DNA of 5,797 bases from Pseudomonadota bacterium (GTDB taxonomy: Bacteria; Pseudomonadota; Alphaproteobacteria; Azospirillales; Azospirillaceae), in the NCBI GenBank assembly GCA_023412175.1, contig JAEYOB010000313.1, positions 1 to 5,797 of the forward strand, in the 5' to 3' direction. Of the stretch, positions 1 to 5,465 are shown one piece after another; the first letter of the stretch is position 1; the number at the start of each line of letters is the position of its first letter. Both the position numbers and the translations under genes were made by a program. Under the pieces are notes generated by a model, which was not told where the DNA came from, did not search any database, and worked only from the letters and a program-made list of their open reading frames with translations.

Positions 1-1
1 G

Positions 2-349
2 TACATCGCCGCCACCTACGGTCATGGCTGGACGAAGCGCGGCGCGCCGGCCGACGCGCCGGCGGCCGAGGTGGAGATCGCCGCCGACTTCGCCGAGGGC
101 GACGCCGCCCGTGACGCCGCCGACGATCTGCTGGACCAGCTCGCCCCGCTGGCGGCGCCGAAGGTGGGCGCCATGGCCGACCAGGCCAAGGCGCTGCTGG
201 ACGACTGCGCCGACCTGGCCGAGTTCCGTGACCGCCTGCTGGAGCTGCACGGCGCCATCCCCACGGCCGAGCTGGCCGAGCTGCTGGGCGCCTCGCTGGC
301 GCTGGCCGACCTGACCGGCCGTAACGAGATCCGGGGGGACGGGCGGTGA
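2..349 (+). CDS. Portal protein C-terminus (DUF935, Mu gp29-like), partial
   Basis: The window opens inside this gene and holds its last 115 codons, ending at TGA 347-349. In Mu-like phages the DUF935 protein forms the dodecameric portal at one capsid vertex, through which DNA is packaged and to which the head-tail connector binds. The visible part starts with YIAATYGHGWTKRG, then an Ala/Pro linker. An alpha-helical tail follows that matches the usual DUF935 ending: a helix around LAPLAAPKVGAMADQAKALL, then an acidic helix, then AELAELLGASLALADLTGR just before the stop. Its place upstream of a gpF-type protein, a protease and a capsid protein is the standard Mu-like order. The call rests on this C-terminal pattern and on gene order, since the conserved core lies outside the window. 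Known from the family: portal role. Seen here: helical tail and context only. Confidence 0.8.
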   Translation, partial: YIAATYGHGWTKRGAPADAPAAEVEIAADFAEGDAARDAADDLLDQLAPLAAPKVGAMADQAKALLDDCADLAEFRDRLLELHGAIPTAELAELLGASLALADLTGRNEIRGDGR

Positions 350-520
350 TCGGCCGTCCGGCCTTCCTTGACCAGAACGTCTCCGCCGGGCGGCCGGCGG
401 GGGCCGGGGTGTTGACGCACCCCGAGCCGCGGGGGTTGAGCCCGCATGTCCGCATCTGGCCGCGACGCGGCCATCCCGCCTCCCGCGCGCGCGGGGCGGG
501 CACCATAGGCTTGAACACAC
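350..520 (+). other. Intergenic region upstream of com-methyltransferase
   Basis: These 171 bases between the portal stop and the Com start hold no credible gene. A TGA at 512-514, in the frame of the downstream gene, fixes ATG 521 as its first possible start. The stretch contains a perfect 7-bp hairpin (383-400), a TTGACG hexamer at 412-417 with no good partner -10 box at normal spacing, a short CCCCG/CGGGG stem (420-424 with 430-434) and a 14-bp GC palindrome (482-495). In Mu the com-mom operon has its own phage-activated late promoter, so a dedicated promoter here would fit, but I cannot identify one from sequence. Confidence 0.5.
383..400 (+). terminator. GC hairpin downstream of portal gene (possible weak terminator)
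   Basis: CCGCCGG (383-389) pairs perfectly with CCGGCGG (394-400) around a GCGG loop, 34 bases after the portal stop. There is no T run after it (the next bases are GGGGCCGGGG), so it is not a standard intrinsic terminator. It could slow polymerase, protect the 3' end of a processed mRNA, or mean nothing in such GC-rich DNA. Confidence 0.3.
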
Positions 521-1471
521 ATGGAGGAAATCCGCTGCGGCTCCTGCGCCCGGCTATTGGCGCGCGGAACAGCATCAATCCTGGAGATCAAGTGTCCGCG
601 CTGCGGCACCATGAATCACATGAGGGCCGCGAGCCCCCCATCCGAGCGCCCCGGAGCGCCCGACTCGACAGGCTCGCATGCACCTTCTCATCCCCGTTCC
701 GGCGCCGCGCGTCCTCGCTACGGCGCCGCCACCCTCTACCAGGCCGACGCGCTCCACGTGCTCCCCCAGCTCGTGCCCGGCTCCATCGACCACGTCATCA
801 CCGACCAGCCGTACTCCAGCGGTGGCCTGTTCGCCCACGCGCGCACCCAGCGCACAACGGAAAAGTACGTCATGAAGACGAGCGCCCGCCGCCAGGTCTA
901 CCCGGAGTTCATGGGCGACAACCGCGACCAGCGCTCCTATGTGGCTTGGTTCGCAGTGTGGGCGGCGCTCTGCTTCGACCTGATGCGGCCAGGCGGCTTC
1001 TTCGTCTGCTTCACCGACTGGCGCCAGCTCCCCGCGACCACCGACGCTGTGCAGGCGGCCGGCTTCATCTGGCGCGGCGTCGCCGTCTGGGACAAGACGG
1101 AGGCCGCCCGGCCGGACAAGGGCATGTACCGGCGCCAAGCCGAATACGTGGTCTGGGGCAGCAAGGGCACGCCCCGCGTCGCGGCCGATGCGGAGTGCAT
1201 CCCCGGCGTCTTCCGCCACATCGTCCTGCAGAAGGACAAGCACCACATCGCCGGCAAGCCGTCCGCTCTGATGGCCGACGTGCTCCGCATCGCCCGGCCC
1301 GGCGAGACGGTGCTGGACCCGTTCATGGGCTCCGCCACCACCGGCACCGCGGCGTTGAAGCGCGGCTGCCGCTTCCTTGGCATCGAGCGCAGCCCGGACA
1401 TCTTCCCCACCGCGGTCGCGCGGATCGCCGCCATCGCCGCCGATCTGGAGGCCGCCGCCCCCCATGCCTGA
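521..1471 (+). CDS. Com-type zinc finger fused to DNA methyltransferase (N4/N6 type)
   Basis: This gene encodes 316 residues. Residues 1-38 are a Com domain: MEEIRCGSCARLLARG, then LEIKCPRCGTMNHMRAASP, with zinc-binding C6-x2-C9 and C25-x2-C28. In Mu, Com is a small separate protein that binds mom mRNA and opens its translation. Residues ~39-66 form a Pro/Ser/Arg linker. From ~67 (RYGAATLYQADAL) follows an N6-adenine/N4-cytosine methyltransferase of the N6_N4_Mtase family. Motif IV-like TDQPYSSGG lies at 94-102, FTDWRQLPATTDA at 164-176, WDKTEAARP at 190-198, a GKP segment near 245, and the SAM-binding motif LDPFMGSATTG at 265-275. The order IV before I fits the beta-type layout. The usual DPPY is DQPY here and GSGTTG is GSATTG, so activity is uncertain. 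ATG 521 lacks an obvious upstream Shine-Dalgarno. Likely role: modifying phage DNA against host restriction. The gene overlaps the next one by 8 bases. Sure of both domains; less sure that one fused protein is the native state. Confidence 0.85.
   Translation: MEEIRCGSCARLLARGTASILEIKCPRCGTMNHMRAASPPSERPGAPDSTGSHAPSHPRSGAARPRYGAATLYQADALHVLPQLVPGSIDHVITDQPYSSGGLFAHARTQRTTEKYVMKTSARRQVYPEFMGDNRDQRSYVAWFAVWAALCFDLMRPGGFFVCFTDWRQLPATTDAVQAAGFIWRGVAVWDKTEAARPDKGMYRRQAEYVVWGSKGTPRVAADAECIPGVFRHIVLQKDKHHIAGKPSALMADVLRIARPGETVLDPFMGSATTGTAALKRGCRFLGIERSPDIFPTAVARIAAIAADLEAAAPHA
678..720 (+). pseudogene. Out-of-frame start resembling a separate methyltransferase N-terminus
   Basis: ATG 678 lies one frame away from the main ORF and reads MHLLIPVPAPR before running into nonsense-like sequence. 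That peptide looks like the natural start of a phage methyltransferase. It would lead into YGAATLYQADAL, which is encoded at 719 onward in the com frame, if one base were added, or two removed, between about 711 and 718. In Mu and relatives com and the modification gene are separate and overlap slightly. The pattern therefore suggests that an ancestral com/methyltransferase overlap became an in-frame fusion through a small indel, either real or a sequencing error. The match to a methyltransferase N-terminus is from memory of the family. Confidence 0.4.
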
Positions 1472-2696
1472 TCCCGTCGCCGTCTCCGCCGTCCTCTTTC
1501 AGGAGGCCATCGACTACCAGCGCAGCAAGGTGGGCATGCCGTCGCGCGCTTGGACCGACCTGTGGGAGGGCATGCACGCCCGCAGCTTTGTCGTCGCCGG
1601 CGCCACGAAGGCGGCGCTGGTGGCCGACCTGAAGGCGGCGGTGGACAAGGCGCTGGCGGAGGGGCGCACCATCGCCGACTTCCGCAAGGACTTCGACACC
1701 ATCGTCCAGCGGCACGGTTGGGACTACAACGGGGAACGCGGCTGGCGCACCCGCACCATCCTAGAGACCAACCTCCGCACGGCCTACGCCGCCGGCAAGT
1801 GGCAGCAGGCCCAGGCCACCAAGGACCGCCGGCCGTACCTGCGCTATGTCGCCGTCCTGGACCGCCGCACCCGGCCAGATCATCGCGGCTGGCACGGCAC
1901 CGTCCTGCCCATTGACGCGGCCTGGTGGGCCACCCACTACCCGCCCTGCGGTTGGGGCTGCCGCTGCACCGTCCAGACGCTTTCCGACCGCGACCTGACC
2001 CGCTACGGCTACAGCGTGTCGGACGAGCCGGAGGTGGAGTGGGTGGACCGCCGGGTGACCACCCCGGACGGCGCCACCACGGTGCAGGTTCCAAAGGGCA
2101 TCGACCCCGGCTGGGCCTACAACCCCGGCGCGGCCGGCCTCGGCACCAGCGAGGCGCGCATGGCCTTCGAGCGGCACGGCCCTTGGGAGGCGCTGGAGGC
2201 GCCGGGGCACAAGGAGGCACCGCCACTACCGCCACTGGAGGCGGTGAAGCCTGCCGCCAAGCTCGGGCCGCGCGCCCGGCCGGGTGACCCCGACCACCTC
2301 CGCCGCCTGTGGCGTGAGGGTGTCGGCGCCGACAGCGTCACGCTGAAGGACCCGCTGGGCGATAGGGTGCAGCTCTCCCAGGCGGTGGTGGAGCACATGC
2401 TGGAGGAGCCGCGCCGCCAGGACGGGCGCGAGGCGGTGTTCCCCCAGTTGCGCGAACTGGTGGAGCACCCGGCGGAAATCTGGGTGGGTTTCGCGCGCTC
2501 CGCCGTCTCCGGCCGTGTCATGCTGCGCCGGCGCTACGTCCGCCTCTTCGACACGGGGAAGGAGCGGGTGGTAGCGCTGGTCGCCGACTTGGACAACGGC
2601 GTCTGGTCGGGCCTCACAACGATGCCGGCCCAGCCGCGCTACCTGAAGGCGCTGCGGATCGGTGTCCGGGTGTATGACGAGCTGGCGGAGGAGTGA
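1464..2696 (+). CDS. Phage head morphogenesis protein (Mu gpF / SPP1 gp7 family) with PBECR2-like C-terminal domain
   Basis: This gene encodes 410 residues. ATG 1464 was chosen because it overlaps the methyltransferase stop by 8 bases and starts the familiar MPDPVAVSAVLFQEAIDYQRSK; an in-frame ATG further upstream would only add translation of methyltransferase sequence. The Mu F domain spans about 45-175. It contains the helix WRTRTILETNLRTAYAAG (94-111), the strand YLRYVAVLDRRTRPDHRGWHG (125-145) and the signature HYPPCGWGCRCTV (158-170), where H139, H144, C162, C166 and C168 resemble a metal or structural cluster. Proteins of this family sit at the portal inside the procapsid in small copy number and are needed for infectious heads. 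After a Pro-rich linker (~246-275), residues ~276-405 form a compact domain with EIWVGFARS, GRVMLRRRYVRLFD and a final YLKALRIGVRVYDELAEE. This matches the PBECR2 (Barnase/EndoU/ColicinE5/RelE-like) nuclease fold often attached to phage gpF proteins. Nuclease activity is inferred from the family only. Confidence 0.9.
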   Translation: MPDPVAVSAVLFQEAIDYQRSKVGMPSRAWTDLWEGMHARSFVVAGATKAALVADLKAAVDKALAEGRTIADFRKDFDTIVQRHGWDYNGERGWRTRTILETNLRTAYAAGKWQQAQATKDRRPYLRYVAVLDRRTRPDHRGWHGTVLPIDAAWWATHYPPCGWGCRCTVQTLSDRDLTRYGYSVSDEPEVEWVDRRVTTPDGATTVQVPKGIDPGWAYNPGAAGLGTSEARMAFERHGPWEALEAPGHKEAPPLPPLEAVKPAAKLGPRARPGDPDHLRRLWREGVGADSVTLKDPLGDRVQLSQAVVEHMLEEPRRQDGREAVFPQLRELVEHPAEIWVGFARSAVSGRVMLRRRYVRLFDTGKERVVALVADLDNGVWSGLTTMPAQPRYLKALRIGVRVYDELAEE

Positions 2697-2743
2697 TGGA
2701 CAATCGGCCCCCGGCGCTGGCCCTGTCGCCCGGCATCGGCCAT

Positions 2744-2776
2744 CGGGGGCGCGGCCCCGGCCGAAGCCTGCCCCCG
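2744..2776 (+). terminator. Nested GC stem-loop 3' of head morphogenesis gene
   Basis: CGGGGGC (2744-2750) pairs with GCCCCCG (2770-2776). Inside it, CGGCC (2752-2756) pairs with GGCCG (2759-2763) around CC, leaving a 6-base bulge. It begins 48 bases after the upstream stop. The fold is very stable, but the bases that follow (GAATATAGGG) contain no T run. It may be a Rho-dependent or mRNA-end-protecting structure rather than an intrinsic terminator. Confidence 0.35.
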
Positions 2777-2878
2777 GAATATAGGGCTTCCCACCGCCCC
2801 CGGAAAGCGTATCCTACAGCGCGTCGGGGCACCCGGCCGGGGCGCTGGGCCGTCCCCACCCCGGAAGACGCATCCAGC

Positions 2879-2900
2879 CCCCTTTAAAACCCCTTTAACG
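2879..2900 (+). repeat. Two tandem CCCCTTTAA repeats, 11-bp period
   Basis: CCCCTTTAA occurs at 2879-2887 and again at 2890-2898. The start-to-start distance of 11 bp is about one helical turn, so both copies face the same side of the DNA. This AT-bearing patch stands out in its GC-rich surroundings. It is about 110 bases upstream of the protease start and about 30 bases upstream of the palindrome, which suits binding by an activator or by RNA polymerase. The function is inferred. Confidence 0.45.
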
Positions 2901-2927
2901 TCGATCCTGCGCGCGAGGTAACCCGGC

Positions 2928-2946
2928 GGGGTGAACAGTTCACCCC
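2928..2946. promoter_or_regulatory. Perfect 19-bp palindrome, operator-like
   Basis: GGGGTGAACAGTTCACCCC is two perfect 9-bp arms around a central A. The inner GTGAAC/GTTCAC part is not simple GC filler. Such a near-continuous dyad is typical of a site bound by a dimeric regulator. It lies 62 bases upstream of the protease GTG. In RNA it could also form a 7-bp hairpin with a 5-base loop, but no T run follows. I do not recognise it as a known operator. Confidence 0.5.
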
Positions 2947-2973
2947 CGGACGGGGTAGCTGCGCCGTTCCATA

Positions 2974-3004
2974 GTCGCCCTCGGACCTGAACCCCAGGGG
3001 CGAC
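2974..3004 (+). promoter_or_regulatory. Stem that sequesters the protease ribosome binding site
   Basis: GTCGCCC (2974-2980) pairs perfectly with GGGCGAC (2998-3004) across a 17-base loop. The 3' arm covers most of the AGGGG Shine-Dalgarno (2996-3000) that lies 7 bases before GTG 3008. Folding would reduce initiation of the protease, and opening would allow it. It acts only if transcription starts upstream of 2974. Mu mom is controlled by a comparable start-blocking stem that Com opens. Confidence 0.4.
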
Positions 3005-3007
3005 CCC

Positions 3008-4123
3008 GTGCCTTCCATCGAAATCTTCCGCGCCGGTTCTCACCGCACCGCCCAGGGCAAAGCCGTCACCGTGACGGAGACCGATCTGGCTGCCGTTGCC
3101 GCCGCCTACGACCCGGCGGCGCACGAGGCGCCGGCGGTGATCGGCCACCCGGCGCAGAACGCCCCGGCCTACGGCTGGGTCAAGGGCCTGCGCGTAGAAG
3201 ACGGCTCGCTGCTGGCCGACTTCGACCAGGTCAACGCCGACTTTGCCGAGATGGTCAACTCCGGCGCCTTCAAAAAGGTCAGCGCGTCCTTCTACCCGGC
3301 CGGCTCGGTGGCGAACCCGAAGCCCGAGGGCATGTACCTGCGCCACGTTGGCTTCCTTGGTGCCCAGCCGCCGGCCATCAAGGGCTTGGCCCCGTTCAAC
3401 TTCGCCGACGATGGCGCCGACGCGCTGGACTTCGGCGAGGTGCGGTCCTCCGACGTGTCCTGGTTGGCGCGCATCACCGGCGACCTCCTGCGCGGCTTCC
3501 GCGAGTACGTCATCGAGCGCGACGGCGTGGAGAAGGCCGACAAGGTCATCCCGTCCTGGCGCATCGACGATGCCGCCGAACTGGCCGGGCGCATGTCCGC
3601 CCAGGCCGAGGCGGCTCCCGCCAACTTCTCCGATCCCGACCCCGCAACCACGCACAAGGAGGCGCCCGTGGGCGACCCCAACGCGGATGAGCTGAAGGCC
3701 CGTGAGGCCCAGCTCGCCAAAGACCGGCTGGAGTTCAGCGAACAGCAACGCACCTTCCGGCGCACCCAGCACGCCTCCTTCCTGGACGGCCTGGTGGCCG
3801 AGGGCAAGCCGCTGCCGGCGCCCAAGGACCAGATCCTCGACTTCATGGAGGCGCTGGCCGGCGGCGAGACCCTGGACTTCGGCGAGGCCGGCGGCAAGGT
3901 CGCCCCGCTCGACTTCTTCCGCGACCAAGTGCTCGGCAAGCTGCCCAAGCAGGTGGATTTCCGCGAGCGCGCGCCGGGCGACGGCGGCGCCCTGGACTTC
4001 GCCGAGGACGGCCCAGCCCTGGGTGCCGCCGCCTCCGCCTACATCGCCGAGAAGGCGGCCCAGGGCATCACGGTCAGCGCCACCGAGGCGATGGCCCACG
4101 TCAAGAAGGGAGCCAGCACGTGA
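3008..4123 (+). CDS. Phage head maturation protease with scaffold tail (Mu gpI-like)
   Basis: This gene encodes 371 residues. GTG 3008 is supported by AGGGG at 2996-3000 and by the typical start MPSIEIFRAGSHRTAQGKAV. The N-terminal ~130 residues are the Mu I protease domain: EAPAVIGHPAQNAPAYGWV (40-58) with likely catalytic H47, FKKVSASFYP (88-97) with S92/S94 as candidate nucleophiles, and LRHVGFLGAQPPAIKGLAP (111-129), the conserved closing strand. These proteases share the herpesvirus assemblin-type Ser/His arrangement. They cut the scaffold during procapsid maturation. A linker (~200-222) leads into a charged coiled coil (ADELKAREAQLAKDRLEFSE, 226-245) and a C-terminal region with repeated LDF motifs, which serves as scaffold. 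An internal start at 3668 would make this tail separately. The gene overlaps the cement protein gene by 4 bases (GTGA), suggesting translational coupling. The catalytic residues are assigned by family pattern. Confidence 0.92.
   Translation: MPSIEIFRAGSHRTAQGKAVTVTETDLAAVAAAYDPAAHEAPAVIGHPAQNAPAYGWVKGLRVEDGSLLADFDQVNADFAEMVNSGAFKKVSASFYPAGSVANPKPEGMYLRHVGFLGAQPPAIKGLAPFNFADDGADALDFGEVRSSDVSWLARITGDLLRGFREYVIERDGVEKADKVIPSWRIDDAAELAGRMSAQAEAAPANFSDPDPATTHKEAPVGDPNADELKAREAQLAKDRLEFSEQQRTFRRTQHASFLDGLVAEGKPLPAPKDQILDFMEALAGGETLDFGEAGGKVAPLDFFRDQVLGKLPKQVDFRERAPGDGGALDFAEDGPALGAAASAYIAEKAAQGITVSATEAMAHVKKGAST
3656..3670 (+). promoter_or_regulatory. Internal Shine-Dalgarno and GTG for scaffold protein
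   Basis: AAGGAGG (3656-3662) is a full match to the anti-Shine-Dalgarno sequence. A 5-base spacer and an in-frame GTG (3668-3670) follow. It is the strongest ribosome binding site in the window, and it lies inside a gene exactly where the protease domain and linker end and the scaffold coiled coil begins. Mu makes its scaffold Z from an internal start in gene I, so this is very likely functional. Confidence 0.75.
3668..4123 (+). CDS. Scaffold protein from internal start (Mu gpZ-like)
   Basis: This 151-residue product is nested in frame within the protease gene, starting MGDPNADELKAREAQLAKDR. Scaffold proteins co-assemble with the major capsid protein inside the procapsid, set its size and curvature, and are then degraded by the protease. 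Visible features are a charged, heptad-like helix in the first ~40 residues, an acidic middle with three LDF motifs (residues 289, 301 and 329 of the full protein), and an Ala-rich C-terminal helix near AYIAEKAAQG. C-terminal segments of such scaffolds usually touch the capsid protein. The separate product is inferred from the strong internal ribosome site and the Mu precedent. Confidence 0.7.
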   Translation: MGDPNADELKAREAQLAKDRLEFSEQQRTFRRTQHASFLDGLVAEGKPLPAPKDQILDFMEALAGGETLDFGEAGGKVAPLDFFRDQVLGKLPKQVDFRERAPGDGGALDFAEDGPALGAAASAYIAEKAAQGITVSATEAMAHVKKGAST

Positions 4124-4494
4124 ACCCGTCCCTCCACAAGGCCCGCACGGCGGCCGGCGCCATCGCGCCGTTCCGCTTCGTGAAGCACGGCGGCGCCGAC
4201 AACCAGGTGGCCCAGGCCGCGGCGGCGGCCGACAAGCTGTGCGGCGTCACCCAGCAGCGCGGCGCCGCCAAGGCCGGCGACACCGTGGACATCGCCAAGG
4301 GCGGCATCGTCGGCATCGAGCTGGGCGGCCCGGTCACCCGCGGCGACCCGCTGACCTCCGACGCCAGCGGCAAGGCCGTGCTCGCGGCTCCCGCCGCCGG
4401 CGCCAACGTCCGCATCGGCGGCTTCGCCGAGGTCTCCGGCATCGCCGGGGACATCATCGACATGGAATACGCGCCCGGCGTGATGCAGGGCTAA
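4120..4494 (+). CDS. Capsid cement / decoration protein (DUF2190 family)
   Basis: This gene encodes 124 residues. GTG 4120 overlaps the protease stop as GTGA, and AAGGGAG about 7 bases upstream serves as ribosome site. The protein is short and glycine/alanine-rich with no hydrophobic segment, and is predicted to be mostly beta. It shows the DUF2190 pattern: AGAIAPFRFVKHGGADNQV (residues 13-31), an Ala-rich stretch, KLCGVTQQRGAAKAGDTVDI (39-58), GIVGIELGGPVTRGDPLTSD (62-81), GKAV, and a final strand with IGGFAEVSGIAGDIIDMEY (98-116). Proteins of this family bind the outside of the capsid lattice and stabilise it after expansion. They are normally encoded between the protease and the major capsid gene, as here. 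C41 is its only cysteine. The family call is confident; the binding mode is from family knowledge. Confidence 0.88.
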   Translation: MNPSLHKARTAAGAIAPFRFVKHGGADNQVAQAAAAADKLCGVTQQRGAAKAGDTVDIAKGGIVGIELGGPVTRGDPLTSDASGKAVLAAPAAGANVRIGGFAEVSGIAGDIIDMEYAPGVMQG

Positions 4495-4509
4495 GGGAGA
4501 CCCGCCGAC

Positions 4510-5451
4510 ATGACCACCGCCGCCCCCTTTCCGGTCGATCCCGAGCTGACGGGCATCGCCATCGCCTTCAAGAACCCGGCCCACACGCTGATCGCCGACC
4601 AGGTGATGCCGCGCATCAACCCGCCGCTGACCAAGAAGTCGTTCAAGTTCTGGGAGCACAACCTCGCTGACGGTTTCACGATCCCGGAGACGCTGGTGGG
4701 CCGCACCGGCCGGCCGAACGAGGTGCAGTGGGGCGCCAACGAGCGCGATGGCTCCACCAAGGACTACGGCCTGGACGAACCGGTGCCCCAGGACGACATC
4801 GACCAGGCGAAGGGCACGCCCTTCAATCCGTTGGGCGGCGCCACCGAGCGCACCACCAACCTGGTCATCCTGGATCGGGAGCGCCGCGTCGCCGGCATCG
4901 TCTTCAACCCGAGCAACTACGAGGGCGCCAACGTCCAGACGCTCTCCGGCGCCAGCCAGTTCAGCGACAACGGCGCCGACCCCATCGCGGTCATCCGCGA
5001 GATGCTGGACGGCTGCATCGTCCGTCCGAACAGCCTCACCATGGGCCAGCTCGTGTGGTCCAGCCTGGTCACCCACCCCAACGTCGTGAAGACGATCTAC
5101 CCCAGCGGCAACGGCAAGGGCGTGGCGACCCGCCAGCAGATCGCCGAGGCGCTGGAGGTGAACGAGATCCTGGTGGGCGCCAGCCGCGTCAACATGGTCC
5201 GCCGCGGTCAGACGCCGCAGCTCGCCCGCACCTGGGGCAACCACATCGCCGGCCACTTCAAGGATCCGACCGCCACCAACCAGGGCGGCGTCACCTGGGG
5301 CTTCACGATGCAGTACGGCACCCGCGTGGCCGGCGCCAAGCCGGACGGGGACATCGGCCTGCGCGGCGGCATGCGCGTCCGCTCCGGCGAGAGCGTCGCC
5401 GAGGTGGTGGCCGCCAAGGCCGCCGGCATCCTCATCCTCAACGCCGTCTAA
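4510..5451 (+). CDS. Major capsid protein
   Basis: This gene encodes 313 residues. ATG 4510 has GGGAG ten bases upstream, in a 15-base gap after the cement gene. It is the main shell subunit, hundreds of copies per head, expected to have an HK97 fold. The protein begins DPELTGIAIAFKNPAHTLIA, then VMPRINPPLTKKSFKFWEHNLADGF. Later come KDYGLDEPVPQDDI (residues 83-96), an ERTTNLVILDRERRVAGIVF helix (~113-132), the NVQTLSGASQFSDNGADPI segment (~143-161), the GVATRQQIAEALEVNEILVG region (~203-222), GQTPQLARTWG, and a C-terminal TRVAGAKPDGDIGLRGGMRVR block. These match a capsid family common in Mu-like prophages that also carry DUF2190 cement proteins. It does not look like classical Mu gpT, so the Mu symbol is not assigned. 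Length and gene order agree with a capsid protein. No cleavable scaffold domain is seen, fitting a separately made scaffold. Confidence 0.9.
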   Translation: MTTAAPFPVDPELTGIAIAFKNPAHTLIADQVMPRINPPLTKKSFKFWEHNLADGFTIPETLVGRTGRPNEVQWGANERDGSTKDYGLDEPVPQDDIDQAKGTPFNPLGGATERTTNLVILDRERRVAGIVFNPSNYEGANVQTLSGASQFSDNGADPIAVIREMLDGCIVRPNSLTMGQLVWSSLVTHPNVVKTIYPSGNGKGVATRQQIAEALEVNEILVGASRVNMVRRGQTPQLARTWGNHIAGHFKDPTATNQGGVTWGFTMQYGTRVAGAKPDGDIGLRGGMRVRSGESVAEVVAAKAAGILILNAV

Positions 5452-5465
5452 GGGAGGGCGCCCCC

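Larger units (their letters stand above)
2697..3007 (+). promoter_or_regulatory. Non-coding regulatory stretch upstream of the protease gene
   Basis: This ~310-base gap breaks an otherwise tightly packed operon. From 5' to 3' it holds a nested GC hairpin (2744-2776), a TATCCT hexamer at 2810-2815 (a possible -10 box, with only a poor CTTCCC 17 bases upstream), and an AT-containing tandem repeat (2879-2900). A perfect 19-bp palindrome (2928-2946), a CATAGT hexamer (2970-2975) and a stem covering the protease ribosome binding site (2974-3004) follow. In Mu, one of the four C-activated late promoters lies directly upstream of gene I, the protease. A promoter with an activator site here would match that. 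The exact promoter is not resolved. A 63-codon ORF at 2696-2887 is not convincing. Confidence 0.55.

Noticed and set aside
412..417. TTGACG as a -35 box for the com-methyltransferase gene
   Set aside because: No acceptable -10 hexamer lies 16-18 bases downstream.
482..495. 14-bp palindrome CCCGCGCGCGCGGG
   Set aside because: It is simple alternating CG sequence, expected by chance in such GC-rich DNA.
575..1465. Long minus-strand ORF opposite the methyltransferase
   Set aside because: It is the antisense shadow of a gene with clear motifs; long open antisense frames are expected at this GC content.
2696..2887. 63-codon ORF starting at an ATG overlapping the gpF-like stop (TGATG)
   Set aside because: The product is a Pro/Arg/Gly-rich string with no recognisable family, codon third positions lose the G/C bias in the second half, GGAGGAG is only 2 bases from the ATG, and it runs across hairpin sequence. 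The coupling-type overlap is the only point in its favour.
2639..4099. 486-codon minus-strand ORF opposite the protease
   Set aside because: It is an antisense shadow that crosses the regulatory gap and a gene with recognisable protease motifs; its own product has only repetitive Val/Gly/Leu sequence.
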